Part shown: positions 1 through 8,266 of the stretch, piece by piece
Layout of the letters: each line of letters begins with the position of its first letter
How positions within the stretch are numbered: position 1 is the stretch's first letter
Assembly (NCBI GenBank): GCA_030066795.1
Contig: JASJAW010000021.1
Location: 1-62,105, forward strand
From: Dinoroseobacter sp.
GTDB taxonomy: Bacteria; Pseudomonadota; Alphaproteobacteria; Rhodobacterales; Rhodobacteraceae
Direction: 5' to 3'
Length of the DNA stretch: 62,105 bases
The notes under the pieces: model-generated
Database searches by the model: none
Told to the model about the DNA's origin: nothing
The model's input: the letters and a program-made list of their open reading frames with translations, nothing else
Made by a program: the position numbers and the translations under genes

Positions 1-271
1 CTGGCCCAATCGCTTCGGCGGCCTCCGTCACCGACTGCGCGTCAGTGACATCGATTGTATGACTGGACGCACTCCAGCCCTGAGAGTTCAGGGTCGCAAC
101 GAGGGTTTCCAGACGCTCCACGCGCCGCGCCGTCAGCACCACGTCAGCGCCCGCGCGCGCCAGCGTCTCCGCAAGATGCGCACCGATACCGCTAGACGCT
201 CCGGTGATCACCGCGCGCTTGCCAGAAAGGCCGAAAAGGCCCGTCAAAAACTCCGTGTCAGGTCCGCGCAT
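1..271 (-). CDS. Short-chain dehydrogenase/reductase, N-terminal part (partial)
   Basis: The first 90 residues of an NAD(P)-dependent short-chain dehydrogenase run off the left edge of the window. The Rossmann dinucleotide-binding glycine motif TGASSGIG lies near residue 24, followed by the usual helix and the second strand ending in TARR, a charged stretch often linked with NADP preference. A later DVTD motif binds the adenine ring. The chosen ATG (269-271, complement) gives a short N-terminal lead before the first beta strand. The catalytic Ser-Tyr-Lys part is outside the window, so the substrate cannot be inferred. The gene points away from the intergenic region at 272-538 and is transcribed in the same direction as the sugar ABC operon to its right; whether it belongs to that operon is unknown. 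Confidence 0.85.
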   Translation of the reverse strand, partial: MRGPDTEFLTGLFGLSGKRAVITGASSGIGAHLAETLARAGADVVLTARRVERLETLVATLNSQGWSASSHTIDVTDAQSVTEAAEAIGP

Positions 272-538
272 CTGCGCTTCCCCTCGCTGTTTCGGACCGC
301 TGGTCTGGCAATGCGGTGTTTCGTTACCGCGGAGATAGGACGCCAAACTTGATTGTAAACAACATATGACGGCACAAACGCCACGGACAGAATTGCGGGG
401 CGTTAGATGCCGATCAATCTATGCGAAACGCTGTGCCGCCAGAGAGACCGCTTCCAGAGAAAATGGCCACTGACCGGCGTCCAACGTCCTCACAAAAGAA
501 TTGAAAGCAAGCACGGCAAACGACTGAATTTGCGGCGC
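272..538. other. Intergenic region between the SDR and the CUT1 ABC operon
   Basis: There is no convincing gene in this stretch; the open frames here are short and lack protein-like composition. At 349-362 there is an imperfect FNR-like sequence (TTGAT-N4-AACAA, one mismatch from the usual TTGAY-N4-RTCAA), about 80 bp upstream of the SDR start. It could serve the SDR promoter, but one mismatch makes it weak evidence. No clear hairpin terminator for the ABC operon was seen. Confidence 0.4.
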
Positions 539-1591
539 CTAGATCCGCACCGCTTGCCCCTCAGAGTCAAAGAAACTCAAATGGCTCTCATCAAAAATCA
601 AACCGATCTCATCACCCGCCGTCAGGTCTGTGTCACCGATCACCCGAACCGTGGCCTGACCCAAAGCTTCCGTTTGTACGATCAACAACGTATCCGCCCC
701 GAGATATTCGACCACGTCGACCTTGGCGTCGAGCTGGCCCGCCCCCGGTGCGCCGACCTCGATATGCTCAGGTCGAACGCCAAGCTGAACAGCCGGGTGG
801 TCACCTGAGTAGGTTCCACCACGTCCACCGTCCAACGCGTACGCGCCCCCGGAGGTGGCACAGGGCATTACGTTCATTTTCGGGCTGCCGATGAACTGCG
901 CCACAAAAAGGTTCGCGGGGTTTTCGTAAAGCTCGCGCGGGGTGCCCACCTGCGCAATCCGGCCGAACTCCAGCACCACGATCCGGTCGGCCAGCGTCAT
1001 CGCCTCCACCTGATCGTGAGTGACATAGATCATCGTGGTATCGAGACGCTGGTGCAGTTTCGCGATCTCGTAGCGCATCTCCACCCGCAGAGCAGCATCG
1101 AGGTTCGACAGCGGCTCGTCAAACAGGAACGCCGTTGGCTCACGCACAATGGACCGGCCAATGGCCACGCGCTGGCGTTGTCCGCCACTGAGATCCTTGG
1201 GGCGGCGATCGAGATACGCTTCGAGCTTGAGCACTTCCGCAGCGGCATCAACCTTGCGCGCGATCTCGTCGGCAGGTGCTCCGGCGGTCTTGAGCGAGAA
1301 CCCCATGTTTTCTCGTACCGACATGTGCGGATAGAGCGCGTAAGACTGGAATACCATGGTCAGACCGCGCCGGGCCGGTGGCTGATCGGTGACATCCAGT
1401 TCGTCGATAAGGATCTGTCCGCGCGAGGTGTCTTCGAGGCCACCGATCATCCGAAGCAGAGTGGACTTTCCGCAGCCCGAGGGCCCGACAAAGATGACGA
1501 ACTCTCCATCCTTGATCTCGAGATCGACGCCCTTGATGACCTGAACATCGCCAAACCATTTCTCGACCGCTTTCAGCGTGATTGCGCCCAT
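539..1591 (-). CDS. CUT1-family ABC transporter ATP-binding protein (MalK/UgpC type)
   Basis: This cytoplasmic ATPase of 350 residues powers the sugar-type importer encoded just upstream. It shows Walker [10 protein letters not shown] (residues 36-44), the signature LSGGQ (134-138), Walker B with FLFDEP (155-160) and a VTHD switch histidine. The last third, after about residue 240, is the TOBE/OB-fold regulatory domain typical of MalK, UgpC and MsmK, containing the usual GVRPEH motif. The open frame continues upstream into the hydrolase gene, but ATG 1589-1591 starts the conserved beta strand and is the natural start. It overlaps the 3' end of the GH63-like gene by 19 bases, implying translational coupling. 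CUT1 ATPases can be shared between transporters, so the substrate must be read from the other subunits. Confidence 0.93.
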   Translation of the reverse strand: MGAITLKAVEKWFGDVQVIKGVDLEIKDGEFVIFVGPSGCGKSTLLRMIGGLEDTSRGQILIDELDVTDQPPARRGLTMVFQSYALYPHMSVRENMGFSLKTAGAPADEIARKVDAAAEVLKLEAYLDRRPKDLSGGQRQRVAIGRSIVREPTAFLFDEPLSNLDAALRVEMRYEIAKLHQRLDTTMIYVTHDQVEAMTLADRIVVLEFGRIAQVGTPRELYENPANLFVAQFIGSPKMNVMPCATSGGAYALDGGRGGTYSGDHPAVQLGVRPEHIEVGAPGAGQLDAKVDVVEYLGADTLLIVQTEALGQATVRVIGDTDLTAGDEIGLIFDESHLSFFDSEGQAVRI

Positions 1592-2847
1592 CGACCCCTC
1601 CGCACGTTCGGGCTGCACCAGCCCAACCAGACCGCCGCTGTCCAAGTAAAATTCTGGCCGCCAGCTGGCGCCCCTGTAGTGGGGTCGAAGTACTCCGAAA
1701 ACCCACCGGTTTCGATCATCCGCGCGGTTTGGCGGCGCAGCGCAGCGCCCTCCTCCAATCCTGCTTCGTCCATGCCCATCGCGATCAACATGTTCATCAT
1801 CGCCCAGCTGGGCCCGCGCCAATAGCGCTTGGGCTCAAAGGCCGGGCTGTCAGGATCGTGACTGGCGACACCGAAACGGACTTTCGCCTGCACCCGTTCG
1901 TAAGTGACCAGCGTATCCTTTGGGTCCACGCCAGCGTACCAGCACAGGAAAGCCGCGTTGGAAACGGCATTCGCCCATTCGCCGGTTTTCATATCGCGCA
2001 CATCGTAAGCATTCAGACCGGGGTTCCACAGTGTTTCGGTCCCTGCCTCCATCCGCGCGATCATTGCGGGCAGCTCAGATGTGTCGGCGCCCAGCTGTTG
2101 CCCGATCCAGATCAGGTCCCTGGTCGCACGCAGAAGCGTGAACGTCATTGTCGGATCAGCCATTCGGAAAGGGTTGATACCCAGAAGATGCGCTTGATCC
2201 CAGCCACAGTCGTGGCCCTGCTTCACCAAATACAGGTAACGGTCATAGTCGGCCTTCTTCGGCCGCATGTCCTGGTCCACATGGCCGGTGTCGCGCCGCT
2301 CGTAGGGCGCAATTCCATGCGGCTCGATCCGCCGCATCGGACCGTCCCAGTCAGGGGCGTTGTCGCGGCCTGCTTCCCATGGATGCGTCAGGCATATCGC
2401 GCCATGCCCGTCATCGCGCGCAGCCATAAACCAGCGGTGCCACGCGACCATTTTTGGATATAGCGCGGCGACCCGGTCCCGCCCCGCATCGATATCAAGC
2501 TCCCAGACCAGCCTTGCCATCGTCGCAGCAATCGGCGGCTGGGAAATGCCCGAGGATGGCAAAGGCCCGACGCCACCCCAGATATCCGGCCCGGGAAAAT
2601 AGCTCGGATCAACCTGATGAAACAGGATATGGGGCACCATCCCATCGGGCCATTGGCCTGAAAAAAGTGTTTCCAGTTCTTCCCAGGCGCGATCTATGTC
2701 CAGAAACGCGTAGCCATACGCGGCAAAAGCGCTGTCCCAGTTCCACTGATAGGGATACAGCCCCGCAGTCGGGACCGAATACCCTCCGCGATCGTTCATC
2801 CGCATGATTTCGGCGGCCTCACCGTCCAGATCGCGCACGTCCTTCAT
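1573..2847 (-). CDS. GH63-like glycoside hydrolase, mannosyl/glucosylglycerate hydrolase type
   Basis: This 424-residue protein has an (alpha/alpha)6-barrel glycosidase pattern. [11 protein letters not shown] (32-42), WPDGMVPH (66-73), YFPGPDIW (83-90), WEAGRDN (157-163, with D162 as likely general acid) and YWRGPSW (342-348) match the short GH63 branch that includes mannosylglycerate and glucosylglycerate hydrolases; E385 in GGFSEYF is a candidate general base. Length also fits that branch (about 420 residues) rather than GH37 trehalases. There is no signal peptide, so it should act in the cytoplasm on an imported solute. Its ATG overlaps the upstream permease stop by 4 bases. The proposed job, splitting a charged glycoside compatible solute into a sugar and glycerate, is inferred from family resemblance and from its place inside an importer operon. 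Confidence 0.75.
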   Translation of the reverse strand: MKDVRDLDGEAAEIMRMNDRGGYSVPTAGLYPYQWNWDSAFAAYGYAFLDIDRAWEELETLFSGQWPDGMVPHILFHQVDPSYFPGPDIWGGVGPLPSSGISQPPIAATMARLVWELDIDAGRDRVAALYPKMVAWHRWFMAARDDGHGAICLTHPWEAGRDNAPDWDGPMRRIEPHGIAPYERRDTGHVDQDMRPKKADYDRYLYLVKQGHDCGWDQAHLLGINPFRMADPTMTFTLLRATRDLIWIGQQLGADTSELPAMIARMEAGTETLWNPGLNAYDVRDMKTGEWANAVSNAAFLCWYAGVDPKDTLVTYERVQAKVRFGVASHDPDSPAFEPKRYWRGPSWAMMNMLIAMGMDEAGLEEGAALRRQTARMIETGGFSEYFDPTTGAPAGGQNFTWTAAVWLGWCSPNVRRGRWAQSR

Positions 2848-4049
2848 CCTTTCACCGAACCGGCCGTCAGACCCTTGGTCATGAACCGTTCAAGCCCAAG
2901 GAACAGCGCCATAACCGGCACGGTCGCAATCACCGCACCCGCCATCAGGTGTTCGCGCGGAATTTCGGAGGAGTTGAGCATCGCGACCCCGCGAGTGAGT
3001 GTGAATTTCGAAGGATCATCCAGCAGCATGAAGGCCAGCAGAAACTCGTTCCACGCGATCATAAAGACATAAAGCGAGACAGATGCGAGCGCTGGCAGCG
3101 CCAGAGGCAAAGTGATCTTCCAGATGACCTGCAAGCGGTTCAAGCCGTCCATCAGACCAGCTTCCTCCACCTCTGCCGGAAGTCCGCGGAAATAGCCCTG
3201 CAGCATATACAGAGCGACCGGGATCGTTGTTACCGGATAGATCAGCACGATGCCGATCAACGTGTTACGCAACCCGGTGATGGAGAACGCGATATAGATC
3301 GGCAGGGCAAGCACGATCATTGGCACCATGTAAATCAGAAGAATGGATCGCGAGAAGGCCGCGCGCCCTTGGAAACGCAACCGCGCAACGGCATACGCGC
3401 CCGGGATCGAAAAGGCGAGCGTGATCAGAACCGTCAGCACTGACACGACAAATGATGTCCAGAGATAGCTCCCGAAATTGAACTGGCCGAAGAGTTCGAA
3501 ATAGGACCGGAACAGGTCCGAGCCCTTGCTGAAGTCGAGCGAGAAATCGAGCGGGTTCTGCAAGAGCGCCGATTGCGATTTCAGCGACGTCATGACCATC
3601 ACGTAAAACGGGATCAACACGATGGCGGTAAAGAAGATGTATCCAAATCCGGTCAGGAAACGGATGATCGCGTCTTCGGCCTCGTGACGGTTAATCGCGC
3701 CGGACGGCAACTCGGCAAGGATCAACGCCAGCCCTGCCCCGATTGTCACGCCCATCAGGATGGCCGCCACAATCTCCGCGCCTGTGCTGACCCCGTCTCC
3801 AATAACCAAAGCGCCAAATCCGAGCGCGCTTAGCAAGAAGGAGACAACAGCAACGACGGGAACCAGCACTGCGGGGCGGCGCACCTGCAGGGCGATGAAC
3901 CCAAGCGCCGCTCCGAACGCCAAAGTGACCAGAAATCCCGGGCGAAACGCCTCGCCAGTGGAAAAAGACATCACCACGGCGACCGTGACACATCCGATAT
4001 ATGCCCAGAGCGCCCCTAGGATCGGTGCGAGAATGGATGCGTGTCGCAT
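2844..4049 (-). CDS. CUT1 ABC transporter permease, MalG type, with N-terminal membrane extension
   Basis: This inner-membrane permease of a binding-protein-dependent sugar importer has a canonical MalG-like core from about residue 125 to the end. The cytoplasmic EAA loop is visible at 293-319 (EVEEAGLMDG followed by KITLPLALP), which contacts the ATPase. MalG proteins are usually about 280 residues; this one has 401 because of an extra N-terminal block of four predicted membrane segments (about 8-28, 36-55, 61-84 and 92-113). That block has no feature I recognise. The start overlaps the MalF-like gene by a single base (TAATG) and the end overlaps the hydrolase start by four, so all are one transcription unit. 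Confidence 0.9.
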   Translation of the reverse strand: MRHASILAPILGALWAYIGCVTVAVVMSFSTGEAFRPGFLVTLAFGAALGFIALQVRRPAVLVPVVAVVSFLLSALGFGALVIGDGVSTGAEIVAAILMGVTIGAGLALILAELPSGAINRHEAEDAIIRFLTGFGYIFFTAIVLIPFYVMVMTSLKSQSALLQNPLDFSLDFSKGSDLFRSYFELFGQFNFGSYLWTSFVVSVLTVLITLAFSIPGAYAVARLRFQGRAAFSRSILLIYMVPMIVLALPIYIAFSITGLRNTLIGIVLIYPVTTIPVALYMLQGYFRGLPAEVEEAGLMDGLNRLQVIWKITLPLALPALASVSLYVFMIAWNEFLLAFMLLDDPSKFTLTRGVAMLNSSEIPREHLMAGAVIATVPVMALFLGLERFMTKGLTAGSVKG

Positions 4050-5293
4050 TACAGGCCCTCCTCGCGGCTGATGAACTTGAAGAAGAAGGCTGCAAACAAG
4101 ATCAGGCAGAAGAAGATAACGACAGCCACTGCCGCCCCCGCGCCGATATTCGAAATCGCAAAGGCCTGCTCGTAGACATTCACCGTCAGAGTGCGCGTTC
4201 CCGCGTTGCCCCCGGTGAGAAGGAAGATGTCGTCGAACTTGTTAAAGGTCCAGATGAAGCGGAGCAGGAACAGAACGGACAGAATTCCGACCAGCATCGG
4301 CAGGCTCAGATACCAGAACTTCTGGAATGGCGAGGCTCCGTCCATGTCGGCGGCCTCGTACATGTCGCTGTCGATCGATTGCATCCGCGCAAGGATAAAC
4401 AGGAAAGAAAGCGGAAAGTACCGCCAGATCTCGAAAACTGTCACCATGATCAGCGCCAGCGGGCGTTGGCCAAAGAAGTTGATCGTCTCTTCGGTCACGC
4501 CCATCTGGATCAGCAGCGCATTGGCTGACCCTGAAAACGGATCGAAAAGCGTCACCCAGGTAAACGCCACGGCGATCACAGGCGCCACATAGGGAAACAG
4601 GTAGAGCCCGCGCAAAATTCCCTGCCCCCGGAACGACTTGTTCAGTAACATGGCCGCAAACAGCCCCATGACCAGCGCGCCGATCGTGCCGAAAACCGTA
4701 TAGAACAATGTCACCCAGAGCACTTCCCAGAACTCGTCCCCGTCGAAAACCCGGGCGAAGTTCTCCAGCGTGAACTCGGTATTGGTCAGCACATTGTCGG
4801 CGGTGCCGGTCATCACCGGCTCGGACCCTTCAAGCAGCTCTTCCAGCGCATCCTCATCGCCGTCAAAGTCCAGTGGGAGGACCAGACGCTCATTGAAACC
4901 AGACTCGAGTGTCCCGAAGTCGCAAAAGAGATTGCCAGCCGTCAGGGTGCAAGGTTCCGGCACTTCAGTGACCACAAGATCGAGCGGCAATGTGTCGGTC
5001 AGAGTGACGCCGTCGATGACCTTTTCCTGCGAGGTGTTACGGACGCGAAACTCCAGTCGCAAATCGTCACCCGATCCGCGCACCGACTCGCGGACAACCG
5101 GCACAGTAGGGCGCAGATCAGCCAGCCCGACCGGCTTAAAGCTGATCCAGAATATCGCAAGCAGCGGCAGAATGACGACCAGCGAGACGATGGCCAGCGT
5201 CGGGAACAACAATCCCCACGCAAGGCGCGCCTCGCGTTTCTGAAGCGCACCGCGCCCTGTCGGGGGCGTGGCGGACGGCTCGGTAGCGGACAT
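4049..5293 (-). CDS. CUT1 ABC transporter permease, MalF type, with a DUF11-like periplasmic insertion
   Basis: This MalF-type permease of 414 residues forms the membrane channel with the MalG-type partner. TM1 spans about residues 25-52; the transporter core resumes near 180, with the EAA loop at 312-332 (YEAADMDGAS then LSLP). Between TM1 and the core sits a roughly 110-residue periplasmic segment (60-170). Its part at about 75-143 reads like a bacterial immunoglobulin-type DUF11 repeat: RVRNTSQE, TLTDTLPLDL, two cysteines (C115, C124) and FGTLESG. Escherichia coli MalF also carries a periplasmic P2 domain at this position, but it is not recognisably this fold from sequence. The insertion may dock the binding protein. 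The start ATG is the first in the frame and lies 60 bases after the binding-protein stop. Confidence 0.9.
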   Translation of the reverse strand: MSATEPSATPPTGRGALQKREARLAWGLLFPTLAIVSLVVILPLLAIFWISFKPVGLADLRPTVPVVRESVRGSGDDLRLEFRVRNTSQEKVIDGVTLTDTLPLDLVVTEVPEPCTLTAGNLFCDFGTLESGFNERLVLPLDFDGDEDALEELLEGSEPVMTGTADNVLTNTEFTLENFARVFDGDEFWEVLWVTLFYTVFGTIGALVMGLFAAMLLNKSFRGQGILRGLYLFPYVAPVIAVAFTWVTLFDPFSGSANALLIQMGVTEETINFFGQRPLALIMVTVFEIWRYFPLSFLFILARMQSIDSDMYEAADMDGASPFQKFWYLSLPMLVGILSVLFLLRFIWTFNKFDDIFLLTGGNAGTRTLTVNVYEQAFAISNIGAGAAVAVVIFFCLILFAAFFFKFISREEGL

Positions 5294-5320
5294 TCGGGGC
5301 CTCCCCTCCCACGAAAGTCA

Positions 5321-5342
5321 GGGCCGCCTTTGCAGGCGGCCC
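5321..5342 (-). terminator. Intercistronic hairpin after the sugar-binding protein gene
   Basis: A perfect 8-bp inverted repeat (gggccgcc / ggcggccc, 6-nt loop) lies between the binding-protein stop and the first permease start. There is no U-run, so full termination is unlikely. Such hairpins commonly protect the upstream message and keep binding protein in excess over membrane subunits. Confidence 0.6.
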
Positions 5343-5353
5343 CTCGGGAAAGG

Positions 5354-6715
5354 TTACTGGATTTTCGCCAGTTCTTCGTTCATCGCCGCCACCGTAGCCG
5401 CGGCGTCACGCGCGCCATCGATGTACTCCCGGACCAGACGGTTAATGACCTGAGAGTTGATGATTTTCGAGGCCAGCGACAATTGGCCTTCGGACACACC
5501 CCAACGCTGTGCAGTGTCGAGCCCCCCAACAATCTCATCGATCATAGCCGCATCATACAGCTCTCCAAGCGGCGCCTTACGATCTACGCCGACCGGCAGT
5601 TGCGCCCAAGCCTCGGTAAACTTAGTTGGGTCGTCGGCAGTGCCCCGGCGAACCGGAAACTTGCCTTCCGGCGCAATCGACAGCGTCTGGGTGTAACCCT
5701 CGTCCATTGAGAACTTCACAAAATCCATCGCTGCATCGGTGTCAGCATCGGTGGTAATCCCGAAGTATCGAATGTCGCCCCAGGCCGCGCCATCGGGATT
5801 CGAGGGCCCCGAAAACTGCGTGACTATGCCTGTGAGAGAGGCCAGCTCGCTGGAAGTTGGGTCATTGTTGATCGTTGGCGGTGCGCTGTCGCGCAGACCG
5901 GCCAGTTCATCAAGGATAAAGGGCGACCAGATGATCATTGCTGCGCGGCCAGCGAAATACAGCTCCCGCGACTGCTGCCAGAACAATTCGCCCGGAGGGG
6001 AGGCTTCTGCGATCGCCTTGTAGAAGTCGAGGACTTCGGTTGTAGCCGCGACATCCAACTCAGCGAGACCGTCTGCATCAACCGGCGAAACACCATTGGC
6101 GAGGAACACATGCTCCAGCACCTGAGACATAAAGTTCTCGTCCACCTTGGTGGCGGCGACGAAACCATAAACCTCGGGCGGGTTGTGGAGCGCGGCAAGT
6201 GCGGCCTCTACGTTGGCATAACTCGTCGGCGCCTCAAGCCCGGCGGCATCAAAAAGATCCTTGCGATAGACGATCATCTGGGTCCAGCCATCCACCGGAA
6301 CCGAAGCCGTACCGCCATCGTAGGCCGCCATAGCGACTGCACCTGGTGCGAATGTGTCTGCGCCGAGGTCCTCGATCACTTCCGAAGCTGCATCAGTATC
6401 CAGAATGCCCGCCTCGGCCCAGGGCAGCGCATATTGGAGGGTATGATAGATCACATCTGGCAAATCGCCGGCGGCAAAGGCTGCGGTGGCGCGTGTCCCC
6501 AAATCGCTTTCAGTGACGGGAATGACTTCGACGGCTGTTCCGGTTTGCGCTTCGAACTGAGCGGCCATTTCCTGCTGCTTGGCAAGACGCTCGGGTTGCT
6601 CTTCGGTGGTCCAGAACCGAATGGTGTCGGCCTGCACGCCGATCGCTGACAGCGCGAGTGCCGTCGACGCACTCAACAAGAGCCGACCAGCCCGGGTTTT
6701 GGTCTGAATGATCAC
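5354..6715 (-). CDS. CUT1 ABC transporter sugar-type solute-binding protein
   Basis: This is the periplasmic extracytoplasmic solute-binding protein (family 1) of 453 residues that feeds the importer. A Sec signal peptide (n-region with TKTRAGR, hydrophobic core, cleavage after GVQA near residue 29) precedes the mature start DTIRFWT. FEAQTGTAVEV and the later GDLPDVIYHTLQYALPWAEAG pattern are typical of MalE/UgpB-like binding proteins. It starts at GTG 6713-6715 (complement); a GGGAGGA ribosome site lies 7 bases upstream. It is the first gene of the operon, as usual, followed by the stabilising hairpin and the permeases. The ligand is unknown; the co-encoded GH63-like hydrolase suggests a glycoside of glycerate or a similar small charged glycoside. 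Confidence 0.9.
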   Translation of the reverse strand: MIIQTKTRAGRLLLSASTALALSAIGVQADTIRFWTTEEQPERLAKQQEMAAQFEAQTGTAVEVIPVTESDLGTRATAAFAAGDLPDVIYHTLQYALPWAEAGILDTDAASEVIEDLGADTFAPGAVAMAAYDGGTASVPVDGWTQMIVYRKDLFDAAGLEAPTSYANVEAALAALHNPPEVYGFVAATKVDENFMSQVLEHVFLANGVSPVDADGLAELDVAATTEVLDFYKAIAEASPPGELFWQQSRELYFAGRAAMIIWSPFILDELAGLRDSAPPTINNDPTSSELASLTGIVTQFSGPSNPDGAAWGDIRYFGITTDADTDAAMDFVKFSMDEGYTQTLSIAPEGKFPVRRGTADDPTKFTEAWAQLPVGVDRKAPLGELYDAAMIDEIVGGLDTAQRWGVSEGQLSLASKIINSQVINRLVREYIDGARDAAATVAAMNEELAKIQ

Positions 6716-7090
6716 GAAATATCCTCCCTAATATCGCGGTCTCAGGCGCGCTATTCTCGAAACAATGTTGCGTTAAGGGGGTCATTTTCGACAGAAAAAG
6801 ATCACAAGCCTGTAACAATGTGGCTAAATCTGCTGCCAGAAAGGACCTCCCTCTCCTGTCTGCCATGCGCGTCCTGACGAGCACACTGACCCATCCAAAC
6901 CGTTTTGAGCAAGTGTTTTTTTTAGATCTGCCCGCAACATGGCAGTGTTGCAATTGGCTCACGGATAGATTTCAGAGCCGTAGTTCCCATCGACTTTCAC
7001 AAGGCTCTGACAGCGCTTCGTGCTACCCTTTCGTTTAGGTACCGGCAGAAGACCGGGCCTTATGGCAGAGCAAGCGTAAGGATGTTCAAG
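6716..7090. other. Intergenic region between the ABC operon and a small ORF
   Basis: These 375 bases hold the divergent 5' regions of the sugar ABC operon (minus) and a small protein gene (plus). I see no credible coding frame. At 6934-6951 there is an inverted repeat, gcaaca-N6-tgttgc, with a run of eight T directly to its left side at 6918-6925; the T-run is on the wrong side for a plus-strand terminator. It may be an operator. No local regulator gene is adjacent to the ABC operon, so its control is unclear. Confidence 0.4.
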
Positions 7091-7198
7091 ATGCGTACCA
7101 AACAGAAACCCCGTGATCCCGAACCACAAAAGCCGGTCAAGACCTCACAAGGTGATCAGAAACCACCTGTGAAGTTTACCGATTGGGCGATGATCTAA
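7091..7198 (+). CDS. Small basic protein of 35 residues, conserved-looking C-terminus
   Basis: A short frame encodes a 35-residue lysine- and proline-rich, disordered-looking peptide ending in KFTDWAMI. The ATG at 7091 is preferred over the in-frame ATG at 7082 because an AAGGA ribosome site (7077-7081) sits about 9 bases before 7091 and abuts 7082. A hairpin terminator follows at 7226-7246. The N-terminal half consists almost wholly of charged residues and prolines, and the aromatic tail is the only hydrophobic part. I do not recognise a family. Its good ribosome site, its own terminator and its position in an otherwise empty region make it more likely real than chance. The function is unknown. 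Confidence 0.5.
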   Translation: MRTKQKPRDPEPQKPVKTSQGDQKPPVKFTDWAMI

Positions 7199-7225
7199 GA
7201 ACCGCTTAATCGTTTGGCCATGAGC

Positions 7226-7246
7226 CGCCCCACTATGTTCGGGGCG
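7226..7246 (+). terminator. Putative terminator after the small protein gene
   Basis: A 6-bp GC stem (cgcccc / ggggcg) with a 9-nt loop is followed by cttgtctttg. The T content after the stem is only moderate, so this is a weak Rho-independent terminator candidate. Confidence 0.45.
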
Positions 7247-7306
7247 CTTGTCTTTGGTACATGGCTCGCCCATCGTAGGCAGGCCCTGCCCTGAACACGA
7301 GCCATC

Positions 7307-7639
7307 ATGCCAGACCCGGTTTCCACGATCCGCAACCTCGGCCCCTCCAGCGAGGAAGCGTTTGCGCGCGCAGGACTACACAGCGCAGACGAAGTTCGCG
7401 CGCTAGGCCCGGACGAAAGTTATTTACGGCTCCTCAATGCAGGGTCCAAACCGCATTTCATTGCGTTTTACGCACTGGTCATGGGCCTGCAAGGGCGCCC
7501 CTGGAACGATGCGAAGGGGGCAGAAAAAGAGGCGCTCCGCGAACGGTTCGACGCGCTGAAGTCGCAAGCCAAGCCAACGACTGACAGCGCGATTGAACGT
7601 GTCCTTGACGAGATCGGGACAGGTTTACGCCGCACATAA
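7307..7639 (+). CDS. TfoX/Sxy C-terminal domain protein
   Basis: This 110-residue protein matches the stand-alone C-terminal domain of TfoX/Sxy. The helix-hairpin-helix-like start (IRNLGPSSEEAFARAGL) is followed by the ADEVRALG and YALVMGLQGRPWND segments that define the family. In gammaproteobacteria, full TfoX has an N-terminal domain too and promotes competence with CRP; single-domain forms like this one are common in Rhodobacteraceae and have no settled role. It is transcribed towards ndk, and its stop codon region overlaps the ndk terminator. The ATG gives the exact start of the domain. A role in DNA binding or protein contacts is a guess from the helix-hairpin-helix resemblance. Confidence 0.8.
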   Translation: MPDPVSTIRNLGPSSEEAFARAGLHSADEVRALGPDESYLRLLNAGSKPHFIAFYALVMGLQGRPWNDAKGAEKEALRERFDALKSQAKPTTDSAIERVLDEIGTGLRRT

Positions 7640-7670
7640 AAAAGCCCCGGATCGCCGCGCAACCCGAGGC
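7637..7670 (-). terminator. Rho-independent terminator of ndk
   Basis: Read on the minus strand, gcctcgg pairs with ccggggc (one G-U pair; 13-nt loop) and is followed directly by six T. It overlaps the stop codon of the convergent TfoX-domain gene. Confidence 0.75.
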
Positions 7671-7690
7671 CTGCTTCGTTACCAAATGTT

Positions 7691-8113
7691 TTAGCCGACC
7701 AGTTCAAGGCCGGAGAAGAAATAGGCGATTTCCACTGCTGCGGTTTCCGGCGCGTCAGAGCCGTGGACGGAGTTTTCACCCACGCTTTCGGCGAACTCGG
7801 CCCGAACAGTGCCCGGTGCCGCATCTGCAGGGTTGGTTGCGCCCATAACTTCACGGTTTTTGGCAATCGCACCCTCGCCTTCCAGCACCTGAACCACGAC
7901 CGGTCCTGACGCCATGAACTCGCACAGTTCGTCATAGAACGGACGTTCAGCGTGCACGGCGTAAAAGACACCCGCCTGTGCTTTGGTCAGGTGAATACGC
8001 TTTTGCGCGACAATGCGCAGGCCCGCATCTTCGAACTTGGCATTGATCTTGCCAGTCAGATTCCGCTTGGTGGCATCGGGTTTGATGATGGACAGCGTGC
8101 GTTCGGTTGCCAT
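7691..8113 (-). CDS. ndk: Nucleoside diphosphate kinase
   Basis: Ndk transfers the gamma phosphate of ATP to other nucleoside diphosphates, keeping NTP and dNTP pools balanced in the cytoplasm. The 140-residue length is standard. Visible family features are the opening [11 protein letters not shown], the hinge motif [14 protein letters not shown] (91-104) and the active site NSVHGSD (114-120), in which H117 is the phosphorylated histidine. The ATG at 8111-8113 (complement) gives the exact family start; the open frame extends more than 1.5 kb further upstream only because it is antisense to the ABC-F gene. It is divergent from the ABC-F gene and has its own terminator, so it is monocistronic. 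Confidence 0.97.
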   Translation of the reverse strand: MATERTLSIIKPDATKRNLTGKINAKFEDAGLRIVAQKRIHLTKAQAGVFYAVHAERPFYDELCEFMASGPVVVQVLEGEGAIAKNREVMGATNPADAAPGTVRAEFAESVGENSVHGSDAPETAAVEIAYFFSGLELVG

Positions 8114-8266
8114 GGGTCTCGCTCCTTGAAATGCGCGGCAGGCCCCTCGCCCGCCTAAGATGATTGCGCGCGCCGTATCATGGGGCGCGCAACTTGAAAA
8201 GGCGTCTTTCGCGCAGCCGCTTTGCGCCCCGTTGACAGCGTCGCGCCCGCGCGCCACACCGCGCAT

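Noticed and set aside
349..362. FNR-like site TTGAT-N4-AACAA upstream of the partial SDR gene
   Set aside because: It has one mismatch in the conserved half-site and no supporting context, so it was not called as a site.
6918..6951. T-run plus inverted repeat gcaaca-N6-tgttgc as a terminator
   Set aside because: The T-run precedes the repeat on the plus strand and gives A on the minus strand, the wrong order for either direction.
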